Below are positions 26,266-34,024 of a stretch of 64,000 nt of DNA, one piece after another; position 1 is the first letter of the stretch, and every line of letters begins with the position of its first letter. Made by a program: the position numbers and the translations under genes. The notes under the pieces are model-generated. The model searched no databases. It saw nothing but the letters and a program-made list of their open reading frames with translations, and had not been told where the DNA came from. Origin of the DNA: Clostridium sp. (lineage in GTDB: Bacteria; Bacillota; Clostridia; Lachnospirales; Lachnospiraceae). The DNA lies in the NCBI GenBank assembly GCA_023667695.1, contig JAMOZY010000005.1, positions 62,001-126,000 on the forward strand. The letters run 5' to 3'.

Positions 26266-27675
26266 ATGAATGGAGTATTTATATCAGATTTTCTGAAATT
26301 AGATAATAAATTAGAGGAACATGGAGTATTTGATGCTCTTATTGATCGGGACAGCCATTTCTTCATTAATGTATTGCGATTAAAGCAAGCACAAACACCA
26401 GAATTTGCTGGTTCATATGAAAGAATTAATGACTTTTTTGGTAAGATAATGATTTTGCTACAAAATTCAAATCAGAAAAATGATAAATTATATAGAAATG
26501 CGTTAGAAAGGTTTCGGTTTTCTGAAGTAAATGGTATAAATTTAGGCTTTTCAGAATCTAGCATGGGTGCGGGTTTTGGAAAAGTATTGTCAAAACAAGT
26601 AATAAGTGATGCTTATGATATTGTAAAAACCGGATCAAATCAGCCGGAGATTTTTCAACTAGTTGGATTATTTGAAGAGAATGTTGGGGCAGATCGGTTA
26701 AGTGATATGATTGCAACAATTATTCTTCCGGATATAATGGCATATACCAAAAGAATTAATTTGGCACTTGGCATAGAACCGGAGAATTATCCGGAAGTCG
26801 AATTTATTAACGATGTAGTAGTTAATCCCTATAAAAAATGTGAGCTTCTGTATTTGCCAGAAGAAATTTTGCACGAATTACCCATTGCTCGTTGTTGGAA
26901 TGATATAGATCGTGTTATTGCGGAAAATAGGATTATAAGAAAAGAAGTAAATGAAGTAATTGGAAATAAGTGGGGAAAACTTGCATCTTCCGAGAAAAAA
27001 GCATATTTAAAAGAGTATATATTTAAAGACTCAGAGCGATGTGCTCATGTGATTGAAGGGTATAAAAATGAAGAAATAGGTAGATTCTCCCCTGCATCTG
27101 ATATTGAATACTTCATAGCAACAATATTTAAGCAAATGAAACGTAGCGGTGCGTTTAATTTCTTAGAGCATTCAGATCATTCGGGGTTCGGAAGTTGGGA
27201 GGTTTCTTTAAAAGTATTAGATATATTTAAATTTTGGGTAGAAGATAATAAGGGCTGGGATATAATCTTGTCGGCGCCTTCTGCAAAGCGTGAAAAAACT
27301 GTTCAAGGGCTGATTCAGTTAAGTGGACTTAAATATTGTGAGGATAATAATTTTGATTTTACATTTGAACCAAACGAGGGACCGGGACCTGCTGATATTA
27401 AAATCAGTAGAGGGGCAAAAGATAAGACAATTATTGAAGTGAAACTGAATACAAATCCTGATTATCTTCATGGATATGAGGAACAGATAGAAACTTATGC
27501 AAAAGCGGAAAAAACGAATAAGTGTATTTATGTTTATGTGAAGATAGAAAAGCATCCACAAAAAGATAAAAAAATTAAACATGCATACTTACGAAAACAA
27601 AAATTAGGTGGAATAGTGCCTTATTTGTATATTATAGATGCTCAAAAGAAACTATCTGCTAGTAGAAAAGAGTGA
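26266..27675 (+). CDS. PD-(D/E)XK nuclease domain protein
   Basis: ATG 26266 has GAGGAT upstream and is preferred over ATG 26251. The 469-residue protein ends in a restriction-endonuclease-like domain: FEPNEGPGPADIKIS (Asp, about residue 376) and TIIEVKLNTN (Glu-x-Lys, about 389-392), followed by a helix with Gln (YEEQIETYAKAE). The N-terminal 330 residues are helical and not recognised. It is the last gene of the island's + strand block, 200 bp after the AlbA_2 gene, so it may have its own promoter. Confidence 0.75.
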   Translation: MNGVFISDFLKLDNKLEEHGVFDALIDRDSHFFINVLRLKQAQTPEFAGSYERINDFFGKIMILLQNSNQKNDKLYRNALERFRFSEVNGINLGFSESSMGAGFGKVLSKQVISDAYDIVKTGSNQPEIFQLVGLFEENVGADRLSDMIATIILPDIMAYTKRINLALGIEPENYPEVEFINDVVVNPYKKCELLYLPEEILHELPIARCWNDIDRVIAENRIIRKEVNEVIGNKWGKLASSEKKAYLKEYIFKDSERCAHVIEGYKNEEIGRFSPASDIEYFIATIFKQMKRSGAFNFLEHSDHSGFGSWEVSLKVLDIFKFWVEDNKGWDIILSAPSAKREKTVQGLIQLSGLKYCEDNNFDFTFEPNEGPGPADIKISRGAKDKTIIEVKLNTNPDYLHGYEEQIETYAKAEKTNKCIYVYVKIEKHPQKDKKIKHAYLRKQKLGGIVPYLYIIDAQKKLSASRKE

Positions 27676-27750
27676 GGTATAGTCGTTAAAAAGAATGTTG
27701 ACAGTATTATTATGGGAAATTCAGAAAGTATATGTACAGGAAAGTAGCAA

Positions 27751-27987
27751 ATGCTGAAAGGCGGCATATCTGCTCCAAGAAATAAGGCACTTATGAAGAT
27801 TCTAAATATGATTGGCATTGGAGAACGCGCAGGCAGTGGCGTGACAGATATTTATTCTGTAGGGGGAGAAACAAGGATTTACAGTGCATTGGATAAGCCT
27901 GTTGCGGTTAATGACAGCAATTCGCCAGCCAATGGCTGGCGATATAGAGCTAATTTGCAGAGCAGGATTTTTATAAGCAATATTTAA
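27751..27987 (+). pseudogene. Fragment of an AlbA_2/ATP-binding protein
   Basis: The first 33 residues (GGISAPRNKALMKILNMIGI, then GERAGSGVTDIYSV) match the C-terminal ATPase lid of Schlafen-like ATP-binding proteins, which normally read GxSxPRNxxL...ERxGSGI. The frame then runs into unrelated sequence. It is a leftover of another gene lost from the right side of the island. Confidence 0.65.
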
Positions 27988-27991
27988 GCTC

Positions 27992-28015
27992 GTGCTTCTA
28001 AAATGCTTCTAAAAA
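27992..28015 (+). repeat. Right subterminal repeat of the island
   Basis: GTGCTTCTAAAATGCTTCTAAAA, same orientation as the left copy at 15134. It lies 101 bp from the right core. It supports the view that the ends belong to one integrative element. Confidence 0.65.
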
Positions 28016-28114
28016 TTTAAAAAACCAGAAAAATAAGCCTGCATTGAGGATAATACAAATAAAAAAATCCCCATTTTATCATGGTTTGAGATATAGACAA
28101 ACCCGCCGTAGCAA

Positions 28115-28168
28115 CGTGAGGGTGGTAGAACAGTTGGTTCTGGTCGTGTTGCTACGATTGTGGAGTAA
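28115..28168 (+). pseudogene. Displaced native 3' end of tuf (attR)
   Basis: These 18 codons read [17 protein letters not shown] and a stop, the C-terminus of EF-Tu, with no start or upstream tuf sequence. The codons (GGT, CGT, GCT) match the body of tuf better than those now at the end of the functional gene, so this is taken as the original chromosomal end moved away by the insertion. Confidence 0.85.
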
Positions 28169-28208
28169 TTATAATTTATAATAATTATATTATACAGAAG
28201 ATAAGGAG

Positions 28209-28246
28209 ACCGCAATTCTTGAGAAATCAGGGATTGCGGTTTTTTC
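28209..28246 (+). terminator. Original tuf terminator
   Basis: ACCGCAAT and ATTGCGGT with a 16-nt loop, then TTTTTT. It lies 40 bp behind the displaced tuf end, the usual place for the tuf terminator. Confidence 0.85.
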
Positions 28247-28390
28247 AGTATGACGGACATGTTTGTATTCAGTGGTGAAGGGCTATTTATGCGTAGTTGT
28301 CACAAACTTTATAGCAACTTTCAAGGTTCGTATCGTGAGGTGCAGGCAAAGGTATCTATATATAATTATGATGATTTAAAAGGAGGATTC

Positions 28391-28792
28391 ATGATACAGA
28401 AGAATACACAAGCACTTATGAATAAAGTAGGAATTAAAGAATTATTTGAAATTCCGTATGGAAAATTTCAGGGCAACATAGTACTTGCAACAAATGGGAA
28501 AGACAATTTAACAGTTTCGCAATTATTGAAATCGGCTGGGTATTTAATTAAATTTATAAAGAATAATTTAGATGTAAATGAATATCGGTATTCGATTACG
28601 TTAATTTTTTTAATGTCAGTACAATTGATATTAAATAATGGGAAGGCAGATAAACCAAATAAAGAAGATGTACACATTATTATAGATGTCATGCATGAGA
28701 TAGCAGACATTCATGCTAAAAATGACAGTGAAAAGAAGTTAAACGAAGAAATTGCAGTGTCACTGAATTATTTCGTTGAGATATTGAAATAA
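28391..28792 (+). CDS. Hypothetical protein
   Basis: The ATG at 28391 follows AAAAGGAGGATTC; the longer upstream frame overlaps the terminator and has no ribosome binding site. The 133-residue acidic protein starts MIQKNTQALMNKVGIKELFE and has one hydrophobic helix (YSITLIFLMSVQLILNNG, about residues 71-88). No known domain is recognised. It stands alone between the tuf scar and a decayed nuclease gene. Confidence 0.65.
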   Translation: MIQKNTQALMNKVGIKELFEIPYGKFQGNIVLATNGKDNLTVSQLLKSAGYLIKFIKNNLDVNEYRYSITLIFLMSVQLILNNGKADKPNKEDVHIIIDVMHEIADIHAKNDSEKKLNEEIAVSLNYFVEILK

Positions 28793-28839
28793 TTAGTTTT
28801 TGGATTAAAAAAGACATCATGATGGTGGATATGTTTTAT

Positions 28840-29000
28840 AGAGTTTTTTGAATTTTGGATTTTTAGAATTGCAGGATACCTATAGTGAAAAGGATTAAAT
28901 AAATTTATTCGGGAGATGGGAACGGATTTTGCTTTTAGGGCACGACAGAAAAGGTTACGATAGATAATAGAGAAGATGTATCTGGCGATTCAGAAAGCAA
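28840..29000 (+). pseudogene. Remnant of a DUF1016/YhcG-type PD-(D/E)XK nuclease
   Basis: Reading with several frame changes gives LQDTYSEKD, LNKFIREMGTDFAFRARQKR and then IDNRED. This follows the DUF1016 pattern in which a FLxELGxGFAFVGRQ segment precedes VDxxxYYIDLLFYH. The segment before the active-site Asp is all that remains. It is non-functional. Confidence 0.6.
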
Positions 29001-29045
29001 AAATATAATTGGAGCAATGCAAGAATAGCTTACAAAGCGCGACGC

Positions 29046-29107
29046 TATATATGCAAAAAGCATATATAATGCAAAAATTAAAAAACGTATATGTTTTTCA
29101 TATATGC
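29046..29107. promoter_or_regulatory. Paired palindromes upstream of the ankyrin-like gene
   Basis: TATATATGC-AAAAA-GCATATATA (29046-29068) is perfect, and CGTATATG-TTTTT-CATATATG (29086-29106) is a related imperfect copy, 40 bp downstream. TATACT near 29117 may be the -10 box of the next gene. These may be operators for its HTH-like product. Nothing else is seen in 29000-29045. Confidence 0.55.
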
Positions 29108-29168
29108 AAATATATGATATACTCTGTTAAGAAAATGCAGTATGATATTTTTGGAAGGAGTGATAAAA

Positions 29169-30407
29169 ATGTCTTATCAAATTGACAATCAGAAAATAGG
29201 CACTTATATTTCTGGATTAATTGAACGAGAATTTGAGTCTGCGCGACAGTTTTGCAGGACATATCTTCAAACACGGGATGGAAATAAATCACCAACTAAA
29301 GAAGCTATACAAAATATGGCAAATCGTTTATCCCAAATAAAAAAAGGGACAAAGGCAATCCAAATTGATGATTTACCAATTTTTTCAAAATTGCTTCATG
29401 TTTCTTTTGAGCAGCTATTGAGTGCCGGAGAATGCGGTGAACCTAAAAACAATAGGATGACAAATTACACTATTGCTCAATCGCATAACAAAGCTGAATG
29501 GATTGCCTACATTGAAGAGAAGGACAAGCCCATTCTTAATCCAGACGAATACGGAAAAACTGTATTAGATTATGCAATTATGTATGGAAATTACAACTTT
29601 TTAAAATTTTTGATAGACAAAAATTATATATGGTTTGACAGTCGGAAAGAGAAAGATTATGTTATGACATTTGGGGCGGGAACGAATATTCAGCGTGTTA
29701 AATTTGAAGAGCGTGATAATGGTGTTTTTATACGTAAACCTGATATGGATGATTTACAATATAAGCTTGCAACAGAGGATCAACTGAGAATGTATATTAT
29801 TTCGTTTGCAGCAGACCATGATGATTTACCTATGTTGAAAAAATTGAGGGCAAGGGAAATTCCTGAATTATATTATAAAGCACATTATTTGTCCTGCACA
29901 TGTCCGGATTTTGACATTCATTATGACAAAAATATGGTAAGCCATATTGCGAAATCCAGTGATAAAGTGCTGGAGTATTTCACAGATTCGTTTGAAATCC
30001 AAGATCGAATCCGATATAAGGATGGTAGCAATCGTAAGCATATATTTGTGTTTCCGTATATCTCCCAATTGTTAGATATGCTGATTGAAAATAATAGTCC
30101 TTTTTTGAAAATAGCATTAGAAAAATCTATTGAACATAATGAAGATACGGGGAAAAAACTGAAAGCATTAATAAAGAAGTCTGTTGATAACGGTTGCTAT
30201 TATGGTGACCACTGGAAAAAAGAATTTAATTTCCATGAAAATGGAAATATTGTTCATTTTCGCGATACGCTTGCCCTTACCGGAATTATCACGAATGTAG
30301 CCAGAACAACAAAGAAATCTGCGGACAGTCAAATAAACTGGCTTATTAAAAAATTAAATGAGTCGTACAATAAAATTAAACATGTTACAGAGGAGGAGAT
30401 AATATGA
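29169..30407 (+). CDS. HTH-like / ankyrin-like protein
   Basis: ATG 29169 follows TTGGAAGGAGTGA. The 412-residue protein begins with an atypical helix-turn-helix-like region (IGTYISGLIEREFESARQFC, then MANRLSQIKKGTKAIQIDD LPIFSKLL, ending at about residue 95). Next comes at least one ankyrin-like unit (DEYGKTVLDYAIMYGNYNFL KFLIDKN, about residues 117-145). The rest is not recognised. Such proteins are widespread in Clostridia, function unknown. Its stop overlaps the ATG of a broken 13-codon frame, so a second gene of the operon seems lost. Confidence 0.6.
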   Translation: MSYQIDNQKIGTYISGLIEREFESARQFCRTYLQTRDGNKSPTKEAIQNMANRLSQIKKGTKAIQIDDLPIFSKLLHVSFEQLLSAGECGEPKNNRMTNYTIAQSHNKAEWIAYIEEKDKPILNPDEYGKTVLDYAIMYGNYNFLKFLIDKNYIWFDSRKEKDYVMTFGAGTNIQRVKFEERDNGVFIRKPDMDDLQYKLATEDQLRMYIISFAADHDDLPMLKKLRAREIPELYYKAHYLSCTCPDFDIHYDKNMVSHIAKSSDKVLEYFTDSFEIQDRIRYKDGSNRKHIFVFPYISQLLDMLIENNSPFLKIALEKSIEHNEDTGKKLKALIKKSVDNGCYYGDHWKKEFNFHENGNIVHFRDTLALTGIITNVARTTKKSADSQINWLIKKLNESYNKIKHVTEEEII

Positions 30408-30594
30408 AGAAAGTTTCCTATGTGACAGTTTGGAATATACAATAAATTTAAGTAGCATATATTTGGTTTTTGATTATCAAAAGCTATATTATCATTCAAA
30501 AGAGGGTGATAAAATGAAACTAGCATTAGAACAGGATTCGCCTTACAGTAATATTACGTGAAGTGAAGCAGGCATTGAAAGGAGAAGCGGATAT
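30408..30594 (+). other. Decayed spacer before the membrane-protein gene
   Basis: The stretch holds two short broken frames: MKKVSYVTVWNIQ (from ATG 30404, coupled to the previous gene) and MKLALEQDSPYSNIT (30514). After the second, another frame reads VILREVKQALKGEADI and ends next to the start of the following gene. This looks like the end of a lost regulator gene, perhaps of the type that usually precedes such membrane proteins. I cannot name it. Confidence 0.35.
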
Positions 30595-30608
30595 ATGAAA
30601 AAAATATT

Positions 30609-31007
30609 GTGAATATCTTTGTCACGACAGGAATTTCCATATTGCTGCTCTCCATAGTTGCGTTATTTTATAAGGCGGACTACCTCTATCTGAATACCGT
30701 TTTTCAAGTTCTGGGAGCAAATATAATTGTTCATTTAGGACTGGTGCTGATACACAGGATTCAAATAAAATATGTGGTGCTAGAGACTGTATTGGATGTC
30801 ATATTGATAATCGGGGCATTGCTTGCATTTGGGATAATATTTGACTGGTTTACAAGTACACCCATTTGGGTTCTTGTTATCATGGGTATTATTATGTACA
30901 TGGCTTCTCTTCTTCTGAATCTATTGCAAATGAAAAAGGAAGCCAAGGAATTAAATGCGCTTATTAAAAAACGAAATGAAAAGACAAAATTTGTACAAGT
31001 CCCATGA
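30609..31007 (+). CDS. Four-helix membrane protein, start disturbed by an A-tract
   Basis: The 132-residue protein has four transmembrane helices (about residues 5-22, 26-48, 55-78, 85-108) and a charged tail (MKKEAKELNALIKKRNEK), similar in layout to DUF3021/DUF6608-type proteins. The natural start appears to be ATG 30595 behind GGAGAAGC, but the run of seven A makes it read MKKIL-stop. One extra A would give MKKNIVNIFVTTG in frame. As sequenced, the only start is GTG 30609 without a good ribosome binding site. This could be a sequencing error, a recent frameshift or slippage control. Confidence 0.65.
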   Translation: MNIFVTTGISILLLSIVALFYKADYLYLNTVFQVLGANIIVHLGLVLIHRIQIKYVVLETVLDVILIIGALLAFGIIFDWFTSTPIWVLVIMGIIMYMASLLLNLLQMKKEAKELNALIKKRNEKTKFVQVP

Positions 31008-31036
31008 AATAGCTTACTTTGAGAGGAGGATACCGA

Positions 31037-31867
31037 ATGTCAGAACGAAAAGAAAGGGTACTATCCATCGTATTACTTGCCTATCTGCTGTTATTTTTAT
31101 TCCGGATATTAGAATATTTTCTATTGCGTACCGACCAGACATTTTGGGGAGAAGCCTTTGTACACAAGCTGATTGGCATTGGAATTCTTTTATTGCTGTT
31201 AAAAAGATATGGCTTTAAGGCTGGAGAAGTCGGATTTGTTAAGGATAAAATCACTGGCAACCTGTTAAAAGGCTTGCTTTTTGGGGTGTCAGTTTTCGTA
31301 TTTGCATATTTGGTTGAAATCCTGATGTTGGTATTTCAAGGAAAATTGGAATCCCTTGATTTATATGTCAGTGCCTATGCGGTTAATGGGAACATTGGCA
31401 ATCAGACTGCTCCCATCTTTTTTATCATTTGCATTGTCGGAAATGTGATTAATGTAGCGATGGAGGAAGGTGTGTTCCGAGGGCTATTTCAAAAGCTTCT
31501 TGAAAAAAGATATTCTTTTATCATTGCTGCTGTCATTGCTTCCCTTTTGTTCGGGTTGTGGCATATCATGGCACCCATTCGAAATTACTATGATGGCACA
31601 ATGGGTCTGGGGGGTTTGCTTGCTAATATGCTTATGCTGGCCGCTACATCCAGCCTGGTAGGTTTTAAGTTTGCAATGATGACAAGGCTGACAGGCTGCC
31701 TGTATATGGCAATGGGGGACCATTTTGTAAATAATACGATTGTAAATATGCTTCATGTAGTATCAAGTACAGGAACGGATGAATTTATGATTATGAGAGT
31801 CGCAATCGCACAATCGGTATCTTTTATTTTTGTATGTATATGGTATATCGTTAAGTATCATAGGTAG
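31037..31867 (+). CDS. CPBP-family intramembrane glutamic endopeptidase
   Basis: A 276-residue membrane protein with about eight helices. The catalytic motifs of the CPBP/Abi (CAAX-like) family are present: EEGVFRGLF at about residues 143-151 (Glu-Glu and Arg), FGLWHIM (His) and GDHFVNN (His-x-x-x-Asn). Members cleave membrane-bound peptides and include bacteriocin self-immunity and processing proteins. The ATG follows GAGAGGAGGATACC. It probably forms an operon with the small membrane protein upstream. Confidence 0.9.
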   Translation: MSERKERVLSIVLLAYLLLFLFRILEYFLLRTDQTFWGEAFVHKLIGIGILLLLLKRYGFKAGEVGFVKDKITGNLLKGLLFGVSVFVFAYLVEILMLVFQGKLESLDLYVSAYAVNGNIGNQTAPIFFIICIVGNVINVAMEEGVFRGLFQKLLEKRYSFIIAAVIASLLFGLWHIMAPIRNYYDGTMGLGGLLANMLMLAATSSLVGFKFAMMTRLTGCLYMAMGDHFVNNTIVNMLHVVSSTGTDEFMIMRVAIAQSVSFIFVCIWYIVKYHR

Positions 31868-31931
31868 AATATCAGAAAACAAATGATATAATAGTATTAA
31901 GAAAGAGCGGAATGCAAGCAGGAGGTGCGGT

Positions 31932-32393
31932 ATGCCAATACAATATAGAAAATTAACAGAAAAGGAACTGGAAGTATTTATTGCCATGCGGATTCATCAG
32001 CTTCGGGAAGAAGGGGCAAAAGAAGACATAGACCTAAAGCCTGCATTGCAGGATTACTATCGTCGCCATATGGGGGATGGAACCTTTGTAGCATGGCTGG
32101 CTGTGGATGGAGAGCGGATTATCGGGACAAGCGGGATGTCCTTTGTGGAAAAGCCGCCTTACTTCGGATGTCCAAGCGGAAGAATCGGCTTGCTTTCCAG
32201 CATGTTTACATCAAAAGAATACCGCAGACAGGGCATTGCAAAAGAACTATTGACCCGGGTCATGAATGAAGCCAAGGCATATGGCTGCGGTACGGTTCAG
32301 ATTACAGCCTCCGATATGGGTGTGCTTCTGTATACGGACTTTGGATTTGTAAAAAATGGGAATTTTATGCAGTATAATTGCATTTCGGATTGA
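31932..32393 (+). CDS. GNAT-family N-acetyltransferase
   Basis: A 153-residue protein starting behind CAGGAGGTGCGG. The acetyl-CoA binding motif A is visible as LLSSMFTSKEYRRQGIAKEL (about residues 89-108, with the RxxGIA loop), followed by AYGCGTVQITAS and LYTDFGFVKNG. The length is typical. The substrate is unknown. It lies 88 bp before an AraC-type regulator on the same strand. Confidence 0.88.
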   Translation: MPIQYRKLTEKELEVFIAMRIHQLREEGAKEDIDLKPALQDYYRRHMGDGTFVAWLAVDGERIIGTSGMSFVEKPPYFGCPSGRIGLLSSMFTSKEYRRQGIAKELLTRVMNEAKAYGCGTVQITASDMGVLLYTDFGFVKNGNFMQYNCISD

Positions 32394-32481
32394 GGAGAAA
32401 TGGATAGTAAAAGGGATATCGGATGAGAAGCTGACTGTCGGGCAGCAGATAAATCCGGATTGGAAAAAGGTTGGAAATTCT

Positions 32482-33087
32482 ATGCAAACTAACATTATGT
32501 ATCATCAAAGCAACCATATGGAATGGATTTATTATCAGGATATCGCGAAATATTATCCTGTGCATACCCATGCCAGTCACATTACGGTTGGTTATGTGCT
32601 GGATGGAATCATTCGCATTGTCCGCGATAGTGAAGAATTTCTATGTCATGCAGGTGAGCATTATTGTATTATGCCGGATGTTCCTCATGAAATAGAGCCA
32701 TATAGCAGGACCTACTCCATGATAAGCATATGTATGCCGGTGGGTAAGACTATGGAGAAATCCGTAGATGAAATTCATTATACGAAGCAACTAAAACAAA
32801 AGATTTTAAATGCACCGGAGGATACTTTATTTATTGATGAGATGGCCCATCATATCGGTGTCAGTCCATATCATTTAATTCGGCAGTTTCGTTCAGCTTG
32901 TGGATTAACGCCACATCAGTTTCAGATACAATGCAGGGTCAGGATGGCACAAAAACTATTGGTAGAGGGGAAAAGCGTAATCGAAGCAGCTTATGCCGCA
33001 GGCTTCTACGATCAAAGCCACTTAGACCGATGCTTTCGCAAGGTTGTCTGCCTGACGCCAAGTGAGTATCTGCAGTCAGTAAAATAG
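32482..33087 (+). CDS. AraC-family transcriptional regulator
   Basis: ATG 32482 is preferred; the longer frame overlaps the acetyltransferase gene. The 201-residue protein has a shortened N-terminal cupin-like sensor (HTHASHITVGYVLDG and HAGEHYCIMPDVPHEI) and a C-terminal double helix-turn-helix (FIDEMAHHIGVSPYHLIRQF and VIEAAYAAGFYDQSHLDRCF, ending LTPSEYLQSVK). AraC proteins with such sensors respond to small molecules. The target is not evident; a cupin gene lies on the opposite strand. Confidence 0.9.
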   Translation: MQTNIMYHQSNHMEWIYYQDIAKYYPVHTHASHITVGYVLDGIIRIVRDSEEFLCHAGEHYCIMPDVPHEIEPYSRTYSMISICMPVGKTMEKSVDEIHYTKQLKQKILNAPEDTLFIDEMAHHIGVSPYHLIRQFRSACGLTPHQFQIQCRVRMAQKLLVEGKSVIEAAYAAGFYDQSHLDRCFRKVVCLTPSEYLQSVK

Positions 33088-33129
33088 TTGATTTCTTCAA
33101 GGGATGAATGATTGATACAGGCTGTTTAT

Positions 33130-33162
33130 TTCCGCAAGCAGCGAGTCAAGTGGCTGCTTGCA
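33130..33162. repeat. Hairpin related to the element at 9535
   Basis: CCGCAAGCAGC and GGCTGCTTGC form a stem, followed by AGATATTTAG. The layout is close to the CCCGCAAGCAATGAGG...GCTTGCATGGATATTTGAC block at 9538-9584. It lies between convergent genes and may act as a terminator. Confidence 0.5.
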
Positions 33163-33254
33163 GATATTTAGTAGCCGTCGCAAGGGTTCTAATATTTTGT
33201 TGCTTTACTGTATTGCAAGGTTGAGGTCTTGCTGTATGTAGCAGGGCTGGTGAT

Positions 33255-33650
33255 TCAGCATAATGCCGGAATGAATTTTGCAAACAGGTAAAGCCCGGTT
33301 TCTGTTGCAGTTACCTCATGGGGAATACCCGCCGGCAAGATGGAAATAGTTCCCGGTTCATAAGGAATGGGAATTCCGTTATTGATACATGTACCAGAGC
33401 CGGCAATTATTTCATGGGTTTCCAACTGGGCTTCATGGATATGGTTTTTGATGCTTTTGCCCGGTGCAATGCGAACCAGATGATAACTAAATTGTCCGCC
33501 TGTATCTCTGGCGGTAAGAATGTGCTTTAGTTCTACACCGTCAAAGGCAGTATGCTTTGACCAGGGAATTGCAGCAAACTTCACTGATTTTGTCGGAAGT
33601 ATTAGGGAACCATTGTCAAAGGCTTCAAATAGTGATAATAAATTTTTCAT
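33255..33650 (-). CDS. Cupin-domain protein
   Basis: The start at 33650 (minus strand) follows AAAGGAGGAAACTTTC; the longer frame lacks a signal. The 131-residue protein is a single cupin: VRIAPGKSIKNHIHEAQLET HE carries the metal-binding His and Glu of motif 1, and PYEPGTISILPAGIPHEVTA the His of motif 2. Small cupins have diverse roles in binding or isomerising small molecules. It converges with the AraC-type gene. Confidence 0.88.
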   Translation of the reverse strand: MKNLLSLFEAFDNGSLILPTKSVKFAAIPWSKHTAFDGVELKHILTARDTGGQFSYHLVRIAPGKSIKNHIHEAQLETHEIIAGSGTCINNGIPIPYEPGTISILPAGIPHEVTATETGLYLFAKFIPALC

Positions 33651-33945
33651 GAAAGTTTCCTCCTTTATATTGATAATTGGATTATAAAGGAGAAAAGTGA
33701 AGCTGGCTTGGACAAAATTGCGGTATAAAATGATGCGTTGGACCCGTTCCTCTGTCGAAAGAAGATTCTGGACAGTGAGCGGTATCGCAGAGTGGAGGAT
33801 TCCTATGCAGGTAATAGGAGCTAAAATGTTGTTTATGGTATGGTACAATTCAATCAGTGGCAGGATTTTAATTTACGGAGAATTGTGAAAATTATAAAAA
33901 GAAAAATATTGATATTTATAAAGCGAGATGGTAATATAATTTTAC

Positions 33946-34022
33946 AAGGTGGTACTAGGTTGCACCCCTTGGTAATAACTGCAAAAATAATCCGCGGCTT
34001 TTCCAGAGGGGCGGATTATTTT
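33946..34022 (+). ncRNA. Putative antitoxin RNA (type I TA)
   Basis: A TATAAT box at 33935-33940 precedes a short + strand unit that contains the hairpin AAGGTG...CACCCCTT (33947-33969) and ends at the terminator 33986-34022. Its 3' end overlaps the last codons of the toxin gene on the other strand, as in TxpA/RatA and BsrG/SR4 systems. The -35 box is poor. The RNA is inferred, not shown. Confidence 0.45.
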
Positions 34023-34024
34023 TT
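33986..34024. terminator. Bidirectional terminator
   Basis: AATAATCCGC (33986-33995) pairs with GCGGATTATT (34011-34020), followed by T on the + strand; AAAAA precedes it, giving a T run for minus-strand transcripts too. Confidence 0.85.

Larger units (their letters stand above)
14997..28131. mobile_element. Genomic island inserted in the 3' end of tuf (about 13.1 kb)
   Basis: The island is bounded by a 17-bp direct repeat within tuf (14997-15013 and 28115-28131). It brings its own tuf 3' end and terminator on the left and leaves the displaced tuf end and its terminator on the right. Both ends carry a GTGCTTCTAwAATGCTTCTAAAA repeat in direct orientation about 100-120 bp from the core, as integrase arm sites often do. 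The cargo is A+T-rich and unlike the str genes. No integrase gene is visible, so the element is probably a fixed remnant or is moved in trans. Confidence 0.75.

Noticed and set aside
33940-34024. T-box riboswitch (AAGGTGGTACTAGG followed by a terminator)
   Set aside because: No stem I, specifier loop or tRNA-ligase-type gene is present, and the terminator is shared with a minus-strand toxin gene. An antisense RNA explains it better.
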